Assembly: GCF_001013905.1 (NCBI RefSeq)
Contig: NZ_LN831790.1
Span: 5,346,001-5,410,000, forward strand
Length of the DNA: 64,000 nucleotides
Origin: Streptomyces leeuwenhoekii
GTDB taxonomy: Bacteria > Actinomycetota > Actinomycetes > Streptomycetales > Streptomycetaceae
Direction of reading: 5' to 3'
Part shown: positions 45,427 through 53,721 of the stretch, piece after piece
How the letters are laid out: each line of letters starts with the position of its first letter
How positions within the stretch are numbered: the first letter of the stretch is position 1
Position numbers and translations under genes: made by a program
Notes under the pieces: generated by a model
What the model was told of the DNA's origin: nothing
The model's input: the letters and a program-made list of their open reading frames with translations, nothing else
Database searches by the model: none

Positions 45427-46101
45427 TCAGGCCGGCACCGGTGCCAGCAGCCGGACGGGCAGCGTCAGGCGCAGGGCGTCACCGGTGCCGACGCAGGCGA
45501 CGTCCCGGTAGTCCGTGATGCGCGGCCGGCCCACGGCCGCGTCACCCCCGTGCGGCCCGACCACCACGGTCCAGCCGCCGGCGGCACGGCCCGCGCGCAG
45601 ACCCAGCTCCGCGTCCTCGAACACGACCGTCGCCCGGGGGTCGACGCCGAGCCGGGCGGCCGCGCGGAGATAGCCCTCCGGGTCGGGCTTGCCGCGCCGC
45701 ACGTCGTCGGCGGTGACGACGACCTCCGGCAGCGGCAGCCCGGCCGCGGCCATGCGCCGCTCGGCCAGCTCCCGGCCCGCCGAGGTGACCAGGGCCCAGC
45801 GGTCCCCGGGCAGTTGCGCCAGCAGCTCGGCGGCGCCCGGGAGGGCGACGGTGCCCCGCGTGTCGGCGAGGTCCTGGGCGACCAGCCAGGCGGTCTCGGC
45901 CGCCACGTCCGTGCCGGGCGGCGCGTGCTCGGCCACCGTCTCGGCGGTCCGCTGCCCGTGGGCGCCGGCCAGGACGACGGCCGGATCGAGCCCGTGCCGC
46001 GCGGAGAAGCGCCGCCAGGTGCGCTCCACCGCCGCCGACGAGTCGACGAGGGTGCCGTCCATGTCGAACAGCAGCGCCTGCGCCGTCACTACGATGGTCA
46101 T
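45427..46101 (-). CDS. HAD-family sugar phosphatase of the cyclitol operon
   Basis: A 224-residue beta-phosphoglucomutase-like HAD protein with all four motifs: DMDGTLVDS (nucleophile Asp), VTSAG, RRGKPDPEGYLRAA (Lys) and VFEDAELGLRAGRAAG. It probably dephosphorylates a sugar or cyclitol phosphate, as the HAD phosphatases of validamycin- and acarbose-type pathways do. The ATG overlaps the stop of the isomerase gene by 4 nt (ATGA). Substrate is inferred from the operon. Confidence 0.88.
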   Translation of the reverse strand: MTIVVTAQALLFDMDGTLVDSSAAVERTWRRFSARHGLDPAVVLAGAHGQRTAETVAEHAPPGTDVAAETAWLVAQDLADTRGTVALPGAAELLAQLPGDRWALVTSAGRELAERRMAAAGLPLPEVVVTADDVRRGKPDPEGYLRAAARLGVDPRATVVFEDAELGLRAGRAAGGWTVVVGPHGGDAAVGRPRITDYRDVACVGTGDALRLTLPVRLLAPVPA

Positions 46102-46973
46102 CTCCCTGCCGTTCCCTTCGTCTCCGTCGTGGGGGCCGCCCCCGTCGCGGCCCGGCCCCGGCCCAGCCGCGTGGCCAGTGCGCGAAGCCGCCCCAGGTCC
46201 GCGTCGAGCCGCGCGGGGTCGCCCGAGCGGTGGTCGTTCTCCAGCACCAGCGCCCGCACGGCCGGGCCGTGCGCGGCCACCGCGTCGAGCGTGGCGGCGA
46301 CCGCGCCGTCCCCGTCGCCGAGCAGCGGCGTGGTGTCCGTGCCGGCCGGGCCGTCCTTGGCGTGCACCTGGTCGGCGAGCCACGCGCCGGCCATGGCCAC
46401 CAGCGCCGCGGGGTCCACGCCCGCGGCGCGGGGGTTGTAGGTGTCCAGCAGCAGCCGGAAGGCGGGCGAGCCCACCTCCTCCACCAGCCGCAGGGCCGCC
46501 GCGGGCGCGAGGGTGTTCTCGCTGGCCAGGTGGAGCCCGCGGTCCGCCGCACCGGCGGCGGCGCCGCGCAGCACCCGGGCGGTGCGGCGCAGCGCGCCCT
46601 CGCCGTCGATCGCGCTGCGCCGGAAGCTGGGGACGAAGACCAGCGGCGCCCCCAGCTCGGCGGCCGCGTCCAGCACCCGCCGCAGGACGTCCCGCACCCG
46701 GCCGGCGGCGAGGGTGCCCTCGGGCGCGGTGAGCCCGATGTCGTTGAGCACGTTGCCGGTGACCGCGAGCGGCGCGACCTCCGCCGCGCGGGCGGCGCGG
46801 GCCAGCCGGGCCAGCCGGCCCGGCGCGTCCAGCCACGGCCCCCGGCCGGGCCCGCCCAGATCGAACTGGAGTCCCCGCACCCCGTGCCGGCGGGCGAGCT
46901 CCACCGCCGCCGCGCCCCGTACGGGCAGCCGCCAGTCGGCCAGCGCCGCCGACGGCACGCCCGGGGCGGTCAC
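46098..46973 (-). CDS. xylose-isomerase-like TIM-barrel isomerase/epimerase
   Basis: A 291-residue protein of the AP-endonuclease-2 superfamily. Barrel signatures include RGLQFDLGGPGRG, LVFVPSFR, LASENTL (metal-binding Glu), LLLDTYNP (Asp), DQVHAKDG (His) and LVLENDH (Glu). The four metal ligands expected of sugar isomerases and epimerases are therefore present. In the operon it could isomerise or epimerise the cyclitol ring, like inosose isomerases. GTG start at 46973 overlaps the ROK-dehydrogenase stop by 4 nt. Exact reaction unknown. Confidence 0.85.
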   Translation of the reverse strand: MTAPGVPSAALADWRLPVRGAAAVELARRHGVRGLQFDLGGPGRGPWLDAPGRLARLARAARAAEVAPLAVTGNVLNDIGLTAPEGTLAAGRVRDVLRRVLDAAAELGAPLVFVPSFRRSAIDGEGALRRTARVLRGAAAGAADRGLHLASENTLAPAAALRLVEEVGSPAFRLLLDTYNPRAAGVDPAALVAMAGAWLADQVHAKDGPAGTDTTPLLGDGDGAVAATLDAVAAHGPAVRALVLENDHRSGDPARLDADLGRLRALATRLGRGRAATGAAPTTETKGTAGR

Positions 46974-49174
46974 GAGGGCTCCTGCGGCCGTACGGCCAGC
47001 TTGACGAGCCGGCGGCCGGAGACGATCCGGTCCCGGGTGTCCGCGAGCCGGTTCAGCACCGGGACCGCGCCGGCCAGGCTCACCACGTGCGTGACCAGAT
47101 CCCGGTACCGGTCGGGCTCCCGGCACAGTTCGGCCGCGGCCTCCAGCAGGTGCTCGCCGGCCACGCCCCGGTGACCCAGGACCCGTACCTTGTCCCCGCT
47201 CGCCGTGCCCAGCCGGCCGATGTGCGGCGGCTGCGGCCGCCCCGCCCGGTTCGCGGCCCGCAGGGCGGCGAGATCCACGCCGGGCAGCCGGGTGCTGGTG
47301 GGCGGCCGGGTCAGCCCGCCCACCAGGTCCACCACGGTGTCCACGCCCTCCGCCGCGTCGAGCGCGAGCTCCAGGCAGGACAGGGTGGCCGGGGCCGGGG
47401 TGGCGATCAGCACGGCCAGCGGATCGTCGCCGATCGCCTCCGCCAGCCGCCGCACGGACAGGCCGGCGCGGCCCAGCCGCACGTCGGCGCTGTGCCGGGC
47501 CCGCGCGCTCCACTCCAGGCCGTCCTGGGTGTGGTGGACGTGCACCGTGCGGACCTCGGGCCCGTACCAGCGCCGCGCGGTGCGCACGGCCAGATGGCCG
47601 ACGGTGCCGTCACCGAACACCAGGAGGGTCCTGGGGCGGTGCTCGGCCAGGGCGAGGGAGGCGTAACGGACCACGGCGAGCGGTTCGATCAGCGCGCCGA
47701 GCACCCCCGGGGGGACGTCCGGCAGCGGCAGCACCAGCCCCTCGTCCACCGCCGTGGCGGGGATGAGGGCGCGCTCCTGCAGCAGTCCGTCCGTGGTGTT
47801 GTGCCCCAGCAGGAAGGACGGGTCGGTGGGGTGGGTGGGGTTGACGACGACCTGGGCGCCCGGGACGAGCCGCGGGTCGCGGACGCCGGGGCCGGCGGCC
47901 ACGATCCGGGCGACGCCCTCGTGGCCGAGCACCGGGGCGGCGTCGTTGCGCACCCCCCGCAGCATCTGCAGGTCGGTGCCGCACACGCCCGCCACCACCG
48001 GGGCGACGAGCAGTTCGCCGGGCCCCGGCCGCGGGGTGGGCCGCGGGGAGAGGTGCAGCAGCCCCGACGCGTCACGGACGATCGCGTGGTGGCGCCGCCC
48101 CGGGGCGGCCGGGGCGGCGTCCCCCCGGGGCGCCCCGGCCCCGCGGGCCCGGGCCCGCAGGGCCGCGATGCCCGCGCCGATCAGCCCGTTGGCCTCGCCC
48201 GGCGCGCACACGGTGATGCGCCCGGTCAGCCAGTCGGGGGCGCGTTCGCCGGTCAGGTAGAGGCCCTGGCGGCGCAGGTGCCGGTGCAGGGACGCCTCGT
48301 AGTGGCGGCCGAGGCCGGTCGCCACACCGCCGGTGAGGCCGAGTTCGTCCAGCTCCGGATCGAGACAGACCGCGGTGCGCAGGACGTCGGCGACGGGAGC
48401 CGTCGCCGCGTCCAGCAGTTCGGCCGCCAGCGGGTCTTCCGCGTCGAGCGCGGCGGCCAGCGCCGTCTCGAACCCGGAGCCCGCCGCCATGCGCCGGCCC
48501 AGTCCGGATACGGCCCAGCGGTCGGCGGCGCGCTCGCGCAGCGCGTCGGCCATCCGCCGCAGCCCGGGTCCGGAGGCGTACGCCGCCACATGGCCCACCG
48601 TCCCGCAATCGCATGTCAGTTCGATGGGTTGTCCGGCGAGTTCCGCCACCGCTGGCAGGTGCCCGACCTCGCCCTGGAGGCCGCAGACGTCCGTGGCGAT
48701 GGTGCCGGTGCGCAGGTCGACGGTGCGGCAGGCGATGCCCGAGCTGATGGTCATCAGCAGCACCTTGCGCAGGCCGCCGCGCCGCGAGGAGACGAAGTGC
48801 AGCAGGGCGGCGGTCACGTCGTTGACCACGTGCCACTCCACCTCCGGCCGCCGCTCGCGCAGGGCGGCCGGAAGGTCGAGCGTGGCGGTGTCGGCCCCGA
48901 ACAACGGCGCCGAGCCGTAGACCGTGCCGGTGCGCTGGTCGAGTGCCGCCCCGAAGGACACGCCGGCCACCGGGGACGGCCCGGCGGGCACGGCGTCGCA
49001 GATCACGGTCAGCAGCCGCGCCTTCAACTCCTCGACGGAGGCCCCCGGGTGACGCAGCAGGCTGGGGGAGGGCGTGTCGACGACCTCGCCCAGTCCCTCC
49101 CGCGGGGACCACAGCGCGTGCCGCACATGGGTCCCGCCCACGTCGAGGACGGCGATCGGGCCCTCGGCGCTCAC
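46970..49174 (-). CDS. ROK-family kinase fused to a zinc-dependent dehydrogenase
   Basis: A single 734-residue polypeptide with two enzymes. Residues 1-340 are a ROK/glucokinase-type kinase: ATP motif AVLDVGGTHVRHA (8-20), catalytic Asp119 in VVNDVTAALL, and zinc motif His172 / Cys188 / Cys190 / His195 (CDCGTVGH). After a ~22-residue Ala/Arg-rich linker, residues ~363-734 form a medium-chain dehydrogenase: Cys398 (VCGTD), His418-Glu419 (LGHEG), Glu497 (LIEPLAV), and Rossmann GDGTVG (521-526). The structural-zinc Cys cluster is missing. In acarbose and validamycin pathways a cyclitol 7-kinase and a cyclitol dehydrogenase act in sequence as separate proteins; here they are joined. Starts at a GTG overlapping the cyclase stop by 4 nt. 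No stop or frameshift separates the parts. Confidence 0.88.
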   Translation of the reverse strand: MSAEGPIAVLDVGGTHVRHALWSPREGLGEVVDTPSPSLLRHPGASVEELKARLLTVICDAVPAGPSPVAGVSFGAALDQRTGTVYGSAPLFGADTATLDLPAALRERRPEVEWHVVNDVTAALLHFVSSRRGGLRKVLLMTISSGIACRTVDLRTGTIATDVCGLQGEVGHLPAVAELAGQPIELTCDCGTVGHVAAYASGPGLRRMADALRERAADRWAVSGLGRRMAAGSGFETALAAALDAEDPLAAELLDAATAPVADVLRTAVCLDPELDELGLTGGVATGLGRHYEASLHRHLRRQGLYLTGERAPDWLTGRITVCAPGEANGLIGAGIAALRARARGAGAPRGDAAPAAPGRRHHAIVRDASGLLHLSPRPTPRPGPGELLVAPVVAGVCGTDLQMLRGVRNDAAPVLGHEGVARIVAAGPGVRDPRLVPGAQVVVNPTHPTDPSFLLGHNTTDGLLQERALIPATAVDEGLVLPLPDVPPGVLGALIEPLAVVRYASLALAEHRPRTLLVFGDGTVGHLAVRTARRWYGPEVRTVHVHHTQDGLEWSARARHSADVRLGRAGLSVRRLAEAIGDDPLAVLIATPAPATLSCLELALDAAEGVDTVVDLVGGLTRPPTSTRLPGVDLAALRAANRAGRPQPPHIGRLGTASGDKVRVLGHRGVAGEHLLEAAAELCREPDRYRDLVTHVVSLAGAVPVLNRLADTRDRIVSGRRLVKLAVRPQEPS

Positions 49175-50382
49175 TGGCCCGGTCCGTCCGTCCGGTCCGT
49201 GTAGGCGTGCACGTACTCCAGCGCGCGGGCGAGCTCGGCCGCCGTGACGTCGTTGACGAACACGCAGGAGCCGATGCCGTCGGTCAGCGGCAGCCGCTGC
49301 ATGCCGTCGCGGTGCTTGACGGCGTCGGCCAGCCCGACCTGGAGGAGTTCCGCGGTGAACACGGGGTGTGTCAGGGGCAGTCCGGCGGCGGCGATCAGCG
49401 CCAGCGCCCGGTGGGCCTCGCTCTCCGAGAGGTACTGGCGGCCCGCGGCGAGGGCGACGCACACCGCCATGTCGACGGCCACCGCCTCGCCGTGCAGCAG
49501 GGGCGGGTCGGCGCGCAGCTCCAGCGAGGGGCTGAAGGTGTGGCCGTAGTCGACCGACCGCTCCAGCACGCTCTCCCACAGGTTGGGCTCGAGCTCGTCG
49601 AGCATGCCCGCGATCGCCCGGGAGACCACCTCGCTCATGTCCGCCCCGCAGTCCGCCAGGGTGTCGCTGGAGATGTCCGCGACGGTCTGCTCCAGCAGCC
49701 GGAACAGGTCCGCGTCCTTGATCAGGGCCATCTTGATGATCTCGGCCAGCCCGTTGGCGATGTGCCGGGCCGGCACGGTCCGCAGGAACTCCGGGTCGAT
49801 CAGCGTGACCTCGGGGGCGAAGTAGGTGCCCAGCCGGTTCTTGTGGGTGCCGTGGTTCACCCCGGTCTTCACGCCGACGCCCGCGTCCACCTGCCCGACC
49901 AGGGTGGTGGGGACCCGGACGTAGGGGGCGCCCCGGCGGTAGAGGCTGGCCGCCATGCCGACCACGTCCATGAGTACGCCGCCGCCCACGACGACCACGC
50001 GCTCGGTGCGGCGCAGGATGCCCATCTCGGTCATGGCCCGGGTCACTTCCACGACCTGTTCCAGGGCCTTGGTCTCCTCGTCACCCGGCATCACCAGCCA
50101 GGTGACGTCGGCCTGCCACGCGGTGAAGTAGTCGCGCAGCGCCGTGCCGTACAGCTCGTCGACGACCCGGTCGACCACCACCAGGGCGCGGGTGCCGCTG
50201 CGGCCGTCGGCGCCGACGGCCTTCGCCAGGGCGGGATTGGCCGGGCTGAGCAGACCCCGGGTCAGGGACACTTCGTAGCCGACGGGTTGCTGAGCCTGGA
50301 CGTACCAGGTCAGGCCCGGGGCGCGGGGTATGTCGAAGGCGGTCGTCAGACGCGACGGCCGGGTCGTCATGGTCTCGCTCAT
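49171..50382 (-). CDS. sedoheptulose-7-phosphate cyclase, 2-epi-5-epi-valiolone synthase-like
   Basis: A 403-residue member of the dehydroquinate-synthase superfamily. The NAD motif is VVGGGVLMDVVG (131-142). Zinc ligands are Glu214 (GLAEIIKMALIKD), His281 (YGHTFSP) and His297 (LLHGEAVAVDMA). HKNRLGTYFAP (180-190), QPNLWE-like EPNLWE and HRDGMQRLPL are typical of sugar-phosphate cyclases of the ValA/AcbC group rather than of AroB (~360 residues). It should cyclise sedoheptulose 7-phosphate to a valiolone. The exact product (2-epi-5-epi-valiolone or an epimer) depends on pocket residues I cannot align here. First gene of a 4-nt-overlap operon. Start ATG 50382 with AGAGGGAGA upstream. Confidence 0.9.
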   Translation of the reverse strand: MSETMTTRPSRLTTAFDIPRAPGLTWYVQAQQPVGYEVSLTRGLLSPANPALAKAVGADGRSGTRALVVVDRVVDELYGTALRDYFTAWQADVTWLVMPGDEETKALEQVVEVTRAMTEMGILRRTERVVVVGGGVLMDVVGMAASLYRRGAPYVRVPTTLVGQVDAGVGVKTGVNHGTHKNRLGTYFAPEVTLIDPEFLRTVPARHIANGLAEIIKMALIKDADLFRLLEQTVADISSDTLADCGADMSEVVSRAIAGMLDELEPNLWESVLERSVDYGHTFSPSLELRADPPLLHGEAVAVDMAVCVALAAGRQYLSESEAHRALALIAAAGLPLTHPVFTAELLQVGLADAVKHRDGMQRLPLTDGIGSCVFVNDVTAAELARALEYVHAYTDRTDGPGQ

Positions 50383-50623
50383 TGCGGATGTCTCCCTCTG
50401 CGGGGTCGGCATGGGTGAGGCGTCATGAGGGGGGAGTGACCCGACCCGCCGTCGGGGACGGCGGTGGCGCCGGGCGGGTCCGTCGTCGGGTGTGGGGGAG
50501 GACGGCGCGGGTCGGTGCGGGGTGTGCCCCGCCGGCGCCGGCGACCGGGGATGGCCCGGGGCCGGCACCGGCGGGGAGGGTTCCGGCGGGGATCACCCGC
50601 CGAAGTCGGTACGGCGGCCCGGA

Positions 50624-51574
50624 TCAGGCCTCGGGGGCGCCCATCGGCTCGGGCAGCGCGTCCAGCTCGGCGACGTCCTGGGCGGTGAGCTCCAGGTCGG
50701 CACCGCCGGCGTTCTGCTCCAGGTACCGGGCGGTCTTGGTGCCGGGGATCGGCACGACGTACTCGCCCTTGCCGATCAGCCAGGCGAGGGCCACCTGCGC
50801 GGTGGTGGCACCGTGCCGGGCGGCCACGGCCGCCACCGCGTCGACGATCGCCTTGTTGTGCGCGAACGCCTCCTCGGTGAACCGCGGCTGGGTGCTGCGC
50901 CAGTCGTCCTTGGGCAGGTCGGCCGGCTTGGTGAAGGCCCCGGTGAGCAGCCCCCGGCCCAGCGGCGAGAAGGGCAGGAAGGCGATGCCCTGCTCGACGG
51001 TGTACGGCAGGACCTCCGCGAAGGCGTCGCGGGTGAACAGCGAGGCCTCGGACTCCACGGCCGCGACCTCGTGCACCGCCTGCGCGGCGCGCACCTGCTC
51101 CAGGGTCACCGCCGACAGACCGAGGGCGCGGATCTTTCCGGCCTCGACCTGCTCGGCCAGGGCGCCCCAGCTCTCCTCCAGCGGGACGTTCGGGTCCACC
51201 CGGTGCAGGAAGTACAGGTCGATGTGGTCCACGCCGAGCCGCTGGAGGCTCGCGTCCACCGCGGCCGACAGGTGCTCGGGGCGGCCGTCGAGGCCGAGCC
51301 CGTCCTCGCCGACCACCAGACCGCCCTTCGTGGACAGCACGACCTCGTCACGGCGGCCCTTGAGGGCGCGGCCGACGAGCGTCTCGTTGGTGAAGGGGCC
51401 GTAGACGTCGGCGGTGTCGATGAGGTTCACACCGAGGTCCAGGGCGCGGTGGATCACCTGCACCGAGGCGTCGTCGTCCCAGCCGTGCGGGTCGTAGCCG
51501 AAGGACATGCCCATGGTGCCGAGGCCGACACGGCCGACTACGGGACCGTTCTTGCCGAGGGTGGTGGTGCGCAT
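50624..51574 (-). CDS. aldo/keto reductase
   Basis: A 316-residue AKR of the YhdN/AKR13 type. The catalytic tetrad is present: Asp and Tyr in NLIDTADVYGPFTNETLVG, Lys in VVLSTKGG, His in IDLYFLHRVDPNVP. NADPH-binding PIPGTKTARYLEQN lies near the end. It reduces ketones or aldehydes and is a natural candidate for a reduction of a cyclitol ketone. It lies 241 bp upstream of the cyclase on the same strand, so either a long operon or its own promoter is possible. Start ATG 51574 with GGAG 8 nt upstream. Confidence 0.9.
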   Translation of the reverse strand: MRTTTLGKNGPVVGRVGLGTMGMSFGYDPHGWDDDASVQVIHRALDLGVNLIDTADVYGPFTNETLVGRALKGRRDEVVLSTKGGLVVGEDGLGLDGRPEHLSAAVDASLQRLGVDHIDLYFLHRVDPNVPLEESWGALAEQVEAGKIRALGLSAVTLEQVRAAQAVHEVAAVESEASLFTRDAFAEVLPYTVEQGIAFLPFSPLGRGLLTGAFTKPADLPKDDWRSTQPRFTEEAFAHNKAIVDAVAAVAARHGATTAQVALAWLIGKGEYVVPIPGTKTARYLEQNAGGADLELTAQDVAELDALPEPMGAPEA

Positions 51575-51668
51575 CGGGATCACTCCAGTCTCTTCTTACG
51601 GGGTTTCGGGGGTTTCGGAGGTTTGGTGGTTCGGGGTTTTCCGGAGGGGTGTGTACGGGTGCGGTGCG

Positions 51669-53345
51669 TCAGGGAAGGCGCACCGACTGCTTGTGCCGGA
51701 ACACATCACGGGGGTCCCAGGCGCGCTTGACCTGCTGCAGGCGCGGATAGTTCTGCTTCCAGTACAGGTCGTGCCAGGGCACCGAGGACTTGTTGAACGC
51801 CGGGTCGGACAGGTCGCCGTCGGGGTAGTTGATGTAGCAGCCGTCGGTGACGTCGTTGGGGACGGGCACGCCCCCGGTGTCGCCGTAGACGGAGGCGAAG
51901 GCGGTGCGCACCCAGCCGACGTTCTTCGCGTCGTCCGCCGGCGTGTACCAGCGGCTCTCGAAGTTCACCTTCATGATGGCGTCGCGCTGGGCCACCGCCG
52001 TCGCGGTGGACGACACGCTCGCGATCCGGCCGCCGGAGGCGGACAGCACGATGCCCGTCAGGGGGCTGGGCTGGTCCTGGCTGGTCAGGTGGGTGTACAT
52101 GGCGTCGATCTGGCGCTGCGGGGTGCGCTTGCGCAGGTGCGCCGACTTGTGGCACCCGCGCGTCGTGGGGTCGAGCTGGGTGGGGGAGATGGCGCCGATG
52201 TAGCGGGTGCCGCGCAGCCACGGCATGAGACGGGTCGTCGTGTACTGCGAGTCGGTCACGCCGTCGCGCCGCACCGTCGCCGAGTGCAGCCCGAGCGCCT
52301 GGTCCAGGCCGGCCAGGAAGCCGGAGAGCACGCTCGCCGCGTCCGGCAGCGAGGCGTCGAGCTGGACGACGGCGCCCAGGGAGCCGCTGTCGCGGTGGTT
52401 GAGCATCAGCCACGAGTAGAGCGAACCCGCGGTGGTGCCCGCCGTGTTGTTCCGCTCGAACCAGGTGCCCCAGTAGTCGACCAGGGCGCTGAAGCCCTCC
52501 TTGGTGACCTTCTCCCAGGGCCAGTTCGCCAGGGTGAGGAAGATCTTCGACGGTGCCTTCGGCAGCAGGGCGGCCGGGTCGCCGCTCGCGCCGGGGGTGC
52601 GGAACCAGTAGGCGGTGACGATGCCGAAGCTGCCGCCGCCTCCGCCGGTGTGCGCCCAGAACAGGTCGCGCAGCGCGGCGTCGGAGGAGTCGCGCGCCGC
52701 CACCACGCTGCGCGCCTTGCCGGCCGCGTCCACCACCACGACCTCGACGGCGTGCAGGTGGTCCACGGTCAGCCCGTACTGGCGCGAGAGGTTGCCGTAC
52801 CCGCCGCCGAGGACGTGCCCGCCGACGCCGACGGTGTGGCAGATGCCGGCCGGGATGGTGACTCCCCAGCCCTCGTACAGGGCCTCGTAGACGTCCATCA
52901 GGGTGGCGCCGCCCTCGATCTTGAAGGCGTTCATCGCGGTGTCGAACGAGACCGCGTTCATCAGCGACATATTGATGTTGATCTTGACGTCCGCGTTGAA
53001 GACGAAGTCCTCGAAGCAGTGGCCGCCGCCGCAGACGGACAGCCGCTTGCCGCGGGTGACCGCGTCCTGCACCGCGGCGACCACCTGGGCGGTGGTCCGG
53101 GGCAGCACGATCTGGTCCGGGCTGGCCGTCCAGCGCAGGTTGTTGCCCGATATGAGGTCGGGGTAGCGGGGGTCGGAAGGGGTCACCGAGACGCTCGCCG
53201 CCGTGTCGGCCGCCGTGCCCGCCGTCCGGGCCGTGCCGCCCAGAGCCCGGGCCGCCGGTGCCGTCACCAGCCCCGAGCCGGCCGCCGTCAGTGCGAGCCC
53301 GGACCCCAGGCCCACGAACCGACGTCTTCTCAATTCACCCATCAT
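51669..53345 (-). CDS. Tat-exported bicovalent FAD oxidase (BBE-like)
   Basis: A 558-residue berberine-bridge-type oxidase. The N-terminus is a twin-arginine signal (MGELRRRRFVGLGSGLALTAAGSG..., cleaved near ARA). FAD_binding_4 motifs follow: the histidine of VCGGGHCFEDF and the Cys of AGICHTVGVGGHVLGGGYG, positioned for double covalent 8-alpha-histidyl / 6-S-cysteinyl FAD linkage. The C-terminus has the BBE motif region (INYPDGDL...WHDLYWKQNYPRLQQVKRAWDP). Such enzymes oxidise sugars or alcohols, so oxidation of an exported carbasugar is possible. It is divergent from the VOC-F420 gene. Confidence 0.92.
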   Translation of the reverse strand: MMGELRRRRFVGLGSGLALTAAGSGLVTAPAARALGGTARTAGTAADTAASVSVTPSDPRYPDLISGNNLRWTASPDQIVLPRTTAQVVAAVQDAVTRGKRLSVCGGGHCFEDFVFNADVKININMSLMNAVSFDTAMNAFKIEGGATLMDVYEALYEGWGVTIPAGICHTVGVGGHVLGGGYGNLSRQYGLTVDHLHAVEVVVVDAAGKARSVVAARDSSDAALRDLFWAHTGGGGGSFGIVTAYWFRTPGASGDPAALLPKAPSKIFLTLANWPWEKVTKEGFSALVDYWGTWFERNNTAGTTAGSLYSWLMLNHRDSGSLGAVVQLDASLPDAASVLSGFLAGLDQALGLHSATVRRDGVTDSQYTTTRLMPWLRGTRYIGAISPTQLDPTTRGCHKSAHLRKRTPQRQIDAMYTHLTSQDQPSPLTGIVLSASGGRIASVSSTATAVAQRDAIMKVNFESRWYTPADDAKNVGWVRTAFASVYGDTGGVPVPNDVTDGCYINYPDGDLSDPAFNKSSVPWHDLYWKQNYPRLQQVKRAWDPRDVFRHKQSVRLP

Positions 53346-53721
53346 GACCCCCGCTTTCTGTATGCACGCACGCGGTTCAGGGAATTACGCCCGCCCCGGT
53401 CGACAGGACCTGCGCCTTTTTGCGCCCTGCCCGCACAAGGGGCGGGAAGAAGAAAGCGCATATGGCGTACTGGAGCACAGTGGCGTTCTACTTGAGCCGG
53501 TCGGCGGGATTTCTCGTCCGCCGCTCTCGACGGATCCCATCTCAGCAGCACGTCACCGCCGGACGCCAACCGGTGGCGCCCACTTCGGCATGTCCGCCGA
53601 CTTCGTGAACTCCGCCTTGCCCGGCCGCGCCGCACGGCGGAAAGTCCTCGCGGGACCCGGGCGCACCGCCCGGGACACACGCGTCCGCCCACGGCGGACC
53701 AGATCCGAACGGAGTGGAGTC
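53346..53721. promoter_or_regulatory. 376-bp divergent promoter region in the middle of the island
   Basis: No gene of its own; an in-frame ATG near 53590 would only extend the VOC gene. It includes a GCCA...TGGC imperfect palindrome near 53569-53581 and patches of lower GC. Divergent transcription of the oxidase (left) and the VOC fusion (right) starts here, so it probably carries the main pathway promoters. I found no clear autoregulator-type box in it. Confidence 0.4.

Noticed and set aside
45427..46836. Single 469-residue protein joining the HAD phosphatase to upstream sequence
   Set aside because: The upstream part is antisense-like noise in a different frame of the isomerase gene. The HAD domain has its own ATG at 46101, coupled to the isomerase stop.
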